Positions 1 to 5,333 of a stretch of DNA of 6,673 bases are shown here, piece after piece (the stretch's first letter is position 1; the number at the start of each line of letters is the position of its first letter). The position numbers and the translations under genes were made by a program. Below the pieces are notes generated by a model, which saw only the letters and a program-made list of their open reading frames with translations, searched no databases and was not told where the DNA came from. The DNA comes from Deltaproteobacteria bacterium (lineage in GTDB: Bacteria > Desulfobacterota > Desulfobacteria > Desulfobacterales > Desulfatirhabdiaceae): assembly GCA_021778975.1 (NCBI GenBank), contig JAJYBO010000162.1, forward strand, positions 1-6,673, in the 5' to 3' direction.

Positions 1-228
1 GACTGTTTCGGGAAGTATGCACCTGGTATGAACAAAGCGATAACGCAGTTCCTTAAAGCAGACGTATATATTTTCGAGCGTAAGGCGCGGTTTTACGAAT
101 GTCGGCATAACCGGAAGGCAAGTCACCTTTTGGTAATCTCGCCGATGATAGACACACTGGTACTCAACGCGGCAAAACGGCTTGGAGTTGAAACCTATGG
201 CGATTCAACCGATGTCGAGTCACTGTAA
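1..228 (+). CDS. C-terminal fragment of a DUF3782-like (PD-(D/E)XK nuclease-like) protein, 5' end outside window
   Basis: The reading frame is open from base 1 (Asp-Cys-Phe-Gly...) to a TAA at 226-228, giving 75 visible residues. The gene therefore very probably begins left of the window, and the internal ATG at 28 is unlikely to be the start. The visible part has the motif FERKARFYE, then a hydrophobic strand (LLVISPMID), a helix with AAKRLGVE, and a final YGD. This order, where a charged strand is followed by 'fY...r..vvis..id..a...A..lGie.y', is what I remember from the C-terminal half of DUF3782-type proteins, often annotated as coiled-coil or 'chordopoxvirus fusion' proteins in Desulfobacterota and cyanobacteria. 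They are thought to carry a restriction-endonuclease-like fold. The catalytic residues would lie upstream, so activity cannot be judged. There is no sign of a functional link to the sugar genes that follow. The family call is from memory of motifs and only moderately sure; that a coding region ends here is more secure. Confidence 0.5.
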   Translation, partial: DCFGKYAPGMNKAITQFLKADVYIFERKARFYECRHNRKASHLLVISPMIDTLVLNAAKRLGVETYGDSTDVESL

Positions 229-305
229 TCGGCGGATTGGGCTTGTTAAGTTGCTGATCTTTTGCTGTGATGTACAGCCACGAAGACAGCGGTAACCATG
301 TCATC

Positions 306-312
306 AGGAGGA
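306..312 (+). promoter_or_regulatory. Shine-Dalgarno of rfbF that decides its start
   Basis: AGGAGGA lies 9 bases before the in-frame GTG at 322. It sits inside the longer frame that starts with ATG at 298, and it cannot serve that ATG because it lies downstream of it. No comparable purine-rich site precedes 298. This makes GTG 322 the preferred start. Confidence 0.75.
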
Positions 313-321
313 ACATATAAA

Positions 322-1098
322 GTGCAGGTGGTGATACTTTGCGGAGGATTGGGAACCCGGCTTCGGGAAGAAACGGAATTTCGGCCCAAACCGATGGTCA
401 ATGTCGGCACACGCCCCATTTTGTGGCACATCATGAAAATCTATGCCAGTTACGGATACAACGATTTCATTCTGGCATTGGGGTACAAAGGCGACATCAT
501 CAAAAATTATTTTTGTCATTATGAACTCATGAACAATGATGTCACGATTGAACTGGGCAAGCCGGAACAGGTTCATATTCATCACAGTCACGACGAGAGC
601 GGCTGGAAAATCACGCTGGCCAATACCGGTGAGAAAACGCTGAAAGGCGGACGGCTCAAGAAAATCGAGAAATATCTGACCGGCGACACCTTTATGCTGA
701 CATATGGAGATGGCGTTGGCAATATCAATATACCGGCGCTGATCGCATTTCATCGGCAGCACGGAAAAATGGCGACCATCACCGGCATCCACCCGCCGTC
801 CCGATTCGGGCAGCTCAAGGTCGAAGATGGTCAGGTGACGGCCTTTAGTGAAAAACCCGTAGAGGGGGAGGGCGTGATTAACGGCGGATTTTTCATATTC
901 AACCGGAAAATTCTGGACTATGTGACAGAAGATGAACATTGCGACCTCGAAATCGGTCCTCTTGAAAAAATCGCCGCTGAAGGCCAGTTGATGGTGTATA
1001 AACATAACGGTTTTTGGGCCTGTATGGATACCCAGCGTGATGTGGAGTATTTGAACAGGCTGTGGGCGGAAAACAGGGCCGCGTGGAAGGTGTGGTAA
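322..1098 (+). CDS. rfbF: Glucose-1-phosphate cytidylyltransferase
   Basis: A cytoplasmic nucleotidyltransferase that joins alpha-D-glucose 1-phosphate and CTP to give CDP-glucose and pyrophosphate. This is the first step towards CDP-4-keto-6-deoxyglucose and the 3,6-dideoxyhexoses of O-antigens. Residues are numbered from the GTG start. The nucleotide-binding loop GGLGTRL is at 8-14, followed by EET (16-18) and PKPM (22-25, Lys23). TYGDGV is at 127-132, with Asp130 a likely metal ligand. EKP is at 177-179, NGGFF at 187-191, and FWACMDTQRD at 231-240, with Asp236 the second likely metal ligand. The end, AAWKVW, matches the family's usual C-terminus. The length is 258 residues, against about 257 in enterobacterial RfbF. 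The longer frame from ATG 298 would add eight residues before the conserved first strand, and its Shine-Dalgarno lies inside the frame, so I reject it. The gene ends in TAA directly against the next ATG. The rfbG (CDP-glucose 4,6-dehydratase) partner is not seen in the window. Confidence 0.95.
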   Translation: MQVVILCGGLGTRLREETEFRPKPMVNVGTRPILWHIMKIYASYGYNDFILALGYKGDIIKNYFCHYELMNNDVTIELGKPEQVHIHHSHDESGWKITLANTGEKTLKGGRLKKIEKYLTGDTFMLTYGDGVGNINIPALIAFHRQHGKMATITGIHPPSRFGQLKVEDGQVTAFSEKPVEGEGVINGGFFIFNRKILDYVTEDEHCDLEIGPLEKIAAEGQLMVYKHNGFWACMDTQRDVEYLNRLWAENRAAWKVW

Positions 1099-3165
1099 AT
1101 GAAAACCAATATAGCACGGCATGGTGCATTCAAAAATGCCAGTCTTTTTGAAATGATGACAGGCATTTCATTGGTGAGTGCGGCATTGAGCGCTATGCAC
1201 GCGGTAAATACTCATTCCTTTTCGATAGCATTTTTCTTTTCGTTACTGGTAGTCCTTTCAATATCATTATTTACCGGAATGCTTCTTGTCAATATTCTGG
1301 GTATATCAGAACAAGATGGGATAGATTTTATCACCGCGCTGCTGGTGGGGATGATATTTCTGGATGTTATTCTTCTGGCTTTTGCTTTCACTCTACCATT
1401 TGGAATGACAGGAGATATGATGGTAATCCTTGTCTGCATCGGCGTTTTTGTCTGGTGTAAGCCGGGGTGGAGGATATTTCATCAATCCCTGAAAACAATG
1501 TATCTCGATAAAATCGGGTTATGTGCGTTGTTTGTCACATTGGTTGCATCTGGGCTCTGGTCAACCGAAAATCTGCAAGGATTCAGTTTCCCATCACCGG
1601 GCATTATAGAGATACATCCGTGGATAGACGTGTGTCTGACAGCGAGACAGATATCCCTTTTTATGAATTCATCCGGTGCTTCCAGTTTGTCGAGTATTTA
1701 TATGTGGGGATATCACCTGCCGATCTATCATTATGGAAGCTACATGATTCCAGCATTGCTGGGGTCGTTGAGCGGTGTGAGTTCGTTTTCGTTGACTACA
1801 GCGACCCTTGCACCATTGGGTTTTATTTGGACAGGGCTTGCTGCTTATATCACAGGAAAAATTATTTTTGGGCGACATGCCGGGCTTGTGGCTGTTATCG
1901 GATTACTACTGATGCCGGATGCTTCGTATATTGGATTGGGAAACCGCTGGTCCGGATATTTCTTTTTTCAGCAGGTCGGGATGGGGGGAGGCTATGCGGT
2001 GTCTGCCCTTGCAGTGGCATGGGCTTATGTGATTGAGGCCATTCGGAAGAATTCAATACGGTTCTTGATAATATCTTTGAGTTTTTGTGCGATATCGGCT
2101 GTCTTCAAGGTAACGATAACAGTTGTCTATATAATACCTTTATTGATTTTCATGGCTGTTTATTTCAGAAGCGTTGACTGGAAAATTCGAGGTGGAGCTT
2201 TATTTTGCGCCGGAATCGCGTATTGTCTGACACTGCAGTTCATTCGCGAAATACCCAATGCGCCGACACTTCAGTTTTCAACAAAAGGCGCCTATCTAAA
2301 TCTTTCCACGCTGATTGGTTTTTTTAAGCCTGACCGGGCGCAATGGTTGATGAATTTGTTAAAAATGTCAAGTTCATATTATTGGCAACTTTTGTTCGGA
2401 ATTCCACTGATTTTACTCGCGACATATGGGGTATGGATTTTCGTGTTGCCATTTGTACTCGGTTATATCTCCAGATTACACTATTCGCCCTGTATAGTGG
2501 TGATGCCCCTTCTGATTATTCTTTCGCATCTGGTAATCGCTCTATGCCTTGCTCCTAATTCGAGTGTTGTAAACGATTATTACGAAGTCATTCATAAAAC
2601 TTTTGTGTGGCCATATTTTTTGATTACCGTCTGTTGCAGTTCAATACTTGGAATGAGTATGACTATCAACGGCAAAAAATACTCTGCTGGAGTAAAAATC
2701 GGTTTGGGAGTATTTGTTATATTGGGATTTTGTTGGGTAAGCGTCATGGCTAAAACCACACAAACTGGTTTTTCGCTGGCTGAGGGTTATACGAATCTGA
2801 AATTCCCAAGAGGGTTATATGAAGCGGCGGAATATGTCCGGCGCTTCACACCGAAAAACGCCATTGTCCAGTACTCCGACAATGATGATTATTGCATGGT
2901 GACAGGATTTTGTGAACGATACCCATATGTTCTTCATCTGACAGTAAACAGGGGTAAGGTATCTGAAATCGAAAAACGCCGTTTTGCAACTGTTGAGAAT
3001 ATATTGAATCAGCAAGACATTGCTTCCGTCAGAAAAACGGCCGAAGCCGCTGGCATTGACTGGTTTATTGTCAGTAACCAAAGAAAACTGAGATGGCGGA
3101 ACCAGGCAGGTGTGTCGCCTGCTTTTCAATATGATGGATTTTGTGTCTATAATATGAAGCAATAG
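1099..3165 (+). CDS. Large polytopic membrane protein, GT-C glycosyltransferase-like
   Basis: A 688-residue inner-membrane protein with roughly 13-15 hydrophobic segments between residues 21 and 551 and a soluble tail at about 552-688. Segments lie near 21-37, 41-67, 77-100, 104-120, 138-153, 233-273, 297-356, 366-382, 430-455, 464-485, 501-519 and 534-551. A long non-membrane loop at 154-210 holds Glu171, His173 and Asp177, then YHLPIYHYGSYMIPA (205-219). GT-C enzymes carry their catalytic acidic residues in such an early loop. The tail has a helix (AAEYVRRFTPKNAIV), a central segment with paired basic residues (EKRR), and AAGIDWFIVSN, an arrangement seen at the end of many PMT/GT39-like proteins. 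It starts at the ATG immediately after the rfbF stop, with GGAAGG at 1085-1090 as a plausible ribosome site inside rfbF, so the two genes are probably translated together. Its DNA is AT-rich compared with neighbours; one 60-base sample near 2101 is about one third G+C. The role is inferred to be sugar transfer or polysaccharide assembly. An O-antigen polymerase is an alternative, and the substrate is unknown. Confidence 0.65.
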   Translation: MKTNIARHGAFKNASLFEMMTGISLVSAALSAMHAVNTHSFSIAFFFSLLVVLSISLFTGMLLVNILGISEQDGIDFITALLVGMIFLDVILLAFAFTLPFGMTGDMMVILVCIGVFVWCKPGWRIFHQSLKTMYLDKIGLCALFVTLVASGLWSTENLQGFSFPSPGIIEIHPWIDVCLTARQISLFMNSSGASSLSSIYMWGYHLPIYHYGSYMIPALLGSLSGVSSFSLTTATLAPLGFIWTGLAAYITGKIIFGRHAGLVAVIGLLLMPDASYIGLGNRWSGYFFFQQVGMGGGYAVSALAVAWAYVIEAIRKNSIRFLIISLSFCAISAVFKVTITVVYIIPLLIFMAVYFRSVDWKIRGGALFCAGIAYCLTLQFIREIPNAPTLQFSTKGAYLNLSTLIGFFKPDRAQWLMNLLKMSSSYYWQLLFGIPLILLATYGVWIFVLPFVLGYISRLHYSPCIVVMPLLIILSHLVIALCLAPNSSVVNDYYEVIHKTFVWPYFLITVCCSSILGMSMTINGKKYSAGVKIGLGVFVILGFCWVSVMAKTTQTGFSLAEGYTNLKFPRGLYEAAEYVRRFTPKNAIVQYSDNDDYCMVTGFCERYPYVLHLTVNRGKVSEIEKRRFATVENILNQQDIASVRKTAEAAGIDWFIVSNQRKLRWRNQAGVSPAFQYDGFCVYNMKQ

Positions 3166-3216
3166 AATGAGGACTGAGCTATTCTCAACCATTGATGTTT
3201 CGGGAGTGTGTATAAT

Positions 3217-3242
3217 GGCAGTGGCGGCGTAAAACCACTGCC
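3217..3242. terminator. Inverted repeat at convergent junction, possible bidirectional terminator
   Basis: GGCAGTGG (3217-3224) and its exact reverse complement CCACTGCC (3235-3242) form an 8-bp perfect stem with a 10-base loop. The alternative pairing GGCGGC (3223-3228) with GCCGCC (3240-3245) competes with it. It lies about 50 bases past the membrane-protein stop and 10 bases past the minus-strand DUF362 stop. Neither side has a real run of T: the + side is followed by CTCTTCCCTC and the - side by ATTATACAC. Rho-independent action is therefore uncertain, although the position between converging genes fits. Confidence 0.45.
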
Positions 3243-3252
3243 GCCTCTTCCC

Positions 3253-4320
3253 TCACACCAGCGCCATCGCCTTTTCCGGGCACATCTCCTGACAGCAGAA
3301 GCACCGGATGCAGATTTCCGGATCCGCTTCCGGAAATTGCCCTGACATCGAAAGCGCCGATACCGGACACTGCTCGACACAGGCGCCGCAGCCCGTACAC
3401 CGCTCCTGGTCGGCCTGAGGCCGCAGCGTCGTCGGTTTGGTGAGCAGCGCCTGGATGGACGGATTCCCGATGTTGGCCTCACCGCCCAGCGGCGGCAGCT
3501 TGAAATTTGGTATCGGTTTCAGCTCTCCCATGATTTCATTGTGGTCTAAATCGAAATCTCCCAGCCCGACCGCTCTGGCTTTCTGAAGAAATCCCAGTTT
3601 CGCCGGATCGCAGCCCATCATGGTCGCTATCGTGGCGTCCAGCGCCACCGCGTTGTCCGAGGCCAACACCACGCCGATATCCCGAAGCTCCGGAGACGCC
3701 GGGCCGTTGCCTTCCATGCCAACCACTGCATCCACGATGAACAAATCCGGGATCCGAATCTGAAAAACATCCACGATCATATCGTGAAATCGCGCCGGAC
3801 TGCCAGCGGCCTTATGCAGCCGGGCTTTTTGCGCTCCGGGCAGAAAACCGTAACTGTTCTTGATGGCCCCCGTCATGACCGTCAGGCCATGCGTCTTGAA
3901 TTTCGGCAGGCTGATGACGATATCCGCCTCCATGATCGCCTGTGATACACTGACAACGGACATGTATTCCGGGTTGAAATTGACCGGCTGCGCATCGGTG
4001 CCGATGTTTTGATAATACCCTTTGGCGGCTTTCATCAATCCGGTTCTGGTGAAACTCTCCTCGTTGGCGCCGTAGCTGACAACCCCCGGATTGTCCCCCA
4101 CAACAATGGAGGCCGGTTTCATGGATTCCACCTTCTCGACAACCGCGGCCAGCACCGCCGGATTGGTCACAATGGCTTCATGGGACTCGGACGCTCTGAG
4201 AACATTGGGTTTGAGCAACACCTTCTTGCCCTCGATAGTCAGGGGAAAAATCTCGAACGCCCGATCAACCGCCTGACGGACATTTTCATATGTGGCGGGA
4301 TGAATCATGACTTTAGACAT
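3253..4320 (-). CDS. DUF362 domain protein with C-terminal tandem [4Fe-4S] ferredoxin domain
   Basis: A 355-residue protein, probably cytoplasmic, as no signal peptide or membrane segment is seen. The DUF362 part covers about residues 1-290. Motifs typical of that family are LLKPN (35-39), TNP (52-54), GDNPG (75-79), LPKFKTH (138-144), GAIKNSYGFLPG (151-162) and GMEGNGP (201-207). The tail is a 2x[4Fe-4S] ferredoxin: Cys308, 311, 314 and 318 followed by Pro, then Cys337, 340, 343 and 347 followed by Pro, with an extra Cys342. The biochemical role of DUF362 is not established. The ferredoxin tail implies electron transfer or redox sensing in an anaerobe. The start ATG has AGGAGGT seven bases upstream. 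It follows the DUF2156 gene by 27 bases in the same direction, so co-transcription is likely. The family assignment is sure; the function is not. Confidence 0.92.
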   Translation of the reverse strand: MSKVMIHPATYENVRQAVDRAFEIFPLTIEGKKVLLKPNVLRASESHEAIVTNPAVLAAVVEKVESMKPASIVVGDNPGVVSYGANEESFTRTGLMKAAKGYYQNIGTDAQPVNFNPEYMSVVSVSQAIMEADIVISLPKFKTHGLTVMTGAIKNSYGFLPGAQKARLHKAAGSPARFHDMIVDVFQIRIPDLFIVDAVVGMEGNGPASPELRDIGVVLASDNAVALDATIATMMGCDPAKLGFLQKARAVGLGDFDLDHNEIMGELKPIPNFKLPPLGGEANIGNPSIQALLTKPTTLRPQADQERCTGCGACVEQCPVSALSMSGQFPEADPEICIRCFCCQEMCPEKAMALV

Positions 4321-4327
4321 GCTCGTT

Positions 4328-4334
4328 ACCTCCT
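4328..4334 (-). promoter_or_regulatory. Shine-Dalgarno of the DUF362 gene
   Basis: On the minus strand AGGAGGT stands seven bases before the ATG at 4320, a near-perfect match to the 16S anti-Shine-Dalgarno. It fills most of the 27-base gap after the DUF2156 stop codon. That leaves little room for a separate promoter and supports one transcript. Confidence 0.8.
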
Positions 4335-4347
4335 AAAAATTGAAATA

Positions 4348-5232
4348 TCAATGGAAGGTGCAGTGAAATTTTCGCAGAAAATCCATCGGATGATACGATA
4401 ATTTGGCCTTCCGGAGACCTTCGTCATCCAGATCCTGCTCCCGGTTTACCATCATATCCGGGTTCCCGACATGTTCGAGAAACATCTGGTTGATGGCCTG
4501 ATAGGCGCCTTTATAGTCCGGATTGCCTTTTTCGAAATGGATAATCATCATGCGCGGATTTATCTGCTCGGCAATCGTATATGCCACCAGCTCGTCCTGG
4601 ACAAGAAGCGCCGCACCCGACAGACCCTTCAGTCGGTTCCAGTTTCTCAGAATTTTTTCAATGACCCGGTTTTCAGCCGCCAGCGCCTGCTGCGATTCAC
4701 AGTCTTTCCAGATACACCAGTCGTTCTGAAGGCTCAGGGCTTTTTCCGTTATGGCGGCGTCCATGGGGGTGTATTGGAATTGATGATTTGCAAGAAACTG
4801 GTTGAGCAGATTCTTCTTGTTGTGATAGCGGTTGCCTTTCAGCTCCATCAGATCACGGGATGCGTACAGATAATCCCAGTGTCCCCGAATGGATTCTACG
4901 GTTACCCGGTTGCCGGCCCTGGTCTTCCAGATGTCCGCCAGCTTTTCGGGGACGCGCGTTACCATCCGAGACCCCATAAAATGTCCGGATGACAGAATGT
5001 CCGGCCAGTCGGCATTGCACCAGTCACCGATTGGCGCCCAGTCCACCGGTTCGGGAAAGGTCTGTTGAATCCAGACCAGGTCATTCTTCCATGCCCATAA
5101 CAGACCATATTCATCGGCCCACCCCCACAGATTGATGAAGCTGTAATCCGAAGACGGTTGCGGGCATTTGGCCAGTATCCGGCCATAGGCGTCCTGCTGT
5201 CTGACATCAATGGGTTCAAAATTCAGAAACAT
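4348..5232 (-). CDS. DUF2156 domain protein (GNAT-fold, MprF C-terminal-like)
   Basis: Numbered from the ATG at 5232, the protein has 294 residues. It carries the hallmarks of DUF2156: an N-terminal NFEPIDVRQQDAY and SDYSFINLWGW (28-38); DYLYASRDLMELKG (120-133); YHNKKNLLNQF (136-146), the basic 'KRN' position; a central acyl-CoA-acetyltransferase-like region near 205-255; and VNREQDLDDEGLRKAKLSY (262-280), followed by a short tail. The fold is related to the aminoacyl-transferring catalytic part of MprF, but no membrane segments are present and the substrate of these soluble proteins is not known. The frame can be extended to a GTG at 5286. That codon has no ribosome site, whereas AGGAGG at 5237-5242 lies four bases before ATG 5232 and one base before the adjacent ATG 5235, and family members usually begin at this point. 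The gene lies between the ModF-like gene and the DUF362 gene, all in the same direction. Confidence 0.88.
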   Translation of the reverse strand: MFLNFEPIDVRQQDAYGRILAKCPQPSSDYSFINLWGWADEYGLLWAWKNDLVWIQQTFPEPVDWAPIGDWCNADWPDILSSGHFMGSRMVTRVPEKLADIWKTRAGNRVTVESIRGHWDYLYASRDLMELKGNRYHNKKNLLNQFLANHQFQYTPMDAAITEKALSLQNDWCIWKDCESQQALAAENRVIEKILRNWNRLKGLSGAALLVQDELVAYTIAEQINPRMMIIHFEKGNPDYKGAYQAINQMFLEHVGNPDMMVNREQDLDDEGLRKAKLSYHPMDFLRKFHCTFH

Positions 5233-5236
5233 CATG

Positions 5237-5242
5237 CCTCCT
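5237..5242 (-). promoter_or_regulatory. Shine-Dalgarno that sets the DUF2156 start
   Basis: AGGAGG on the minus strand is followed by C and then two ATG codons in tandem (5235 and 5232). Spacing is one base to the first and four to the second, so the second is the likelier start. It lies inside the longer frame from GTG 5286, which argues against that upstream start. Confidence 0.65.
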
Positions 5243-5333
5243 GTGTCATGAATGGATTCGGATAGCCCGTTGTCCCGATGCGTCACCGGTCAACAGACCG
5301 CATGGATGAAGATTTCATGGGCGGACGGCGCAT

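Noticed and set aside
209..233. CCGAT / ATCGG inverted repeat around the stop codon of the first gene
   Set aside because: A 5-bp stem with a long loop and no T-run, expected by chance.
243..271. Possible promoter TTGTTA - 17 bases - TGTGAT ahead of rfbF
   Set aside because: The -10 match is only four of six and the -35 is weak. Such matches occur by chance, and no supporting operator is seen. rfbF may also be read from an upstream promoter.
304..1122. A 272-codon open frame on the minus strand opposite rfbF
   Set aside because: It lies fully against a gene with strong family motifs, its translation has no recognisable domain, and no ribosome site is evident. It is a shadow of rfbF codon use.
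1521..2036. A 171-codon frame on the plus strand inside the membrane-protein gene
   Set aside because: It is out of frame with the 688-residue protein. Its translation is cysteine- and arginine-rich with no motif, as expected for a shadow frame.
4471..4992. A 173-codon plus-strand frame opposite the DUF2156 gene
   Set aside because: The opposite strand carries a well-supported family protein. This frame has no motif or ribosome site.
5277..5303. Imperfect hairpin (ATGCG...CGCAT enclosing GGTC-TGTT-GACC) between the ModF and DUF2156 genes
   Set aside because: The stem is interrupted by an asymmetric bulge and is not followed by a T-run, so it is not a convincing terminator or regulatory RNA.
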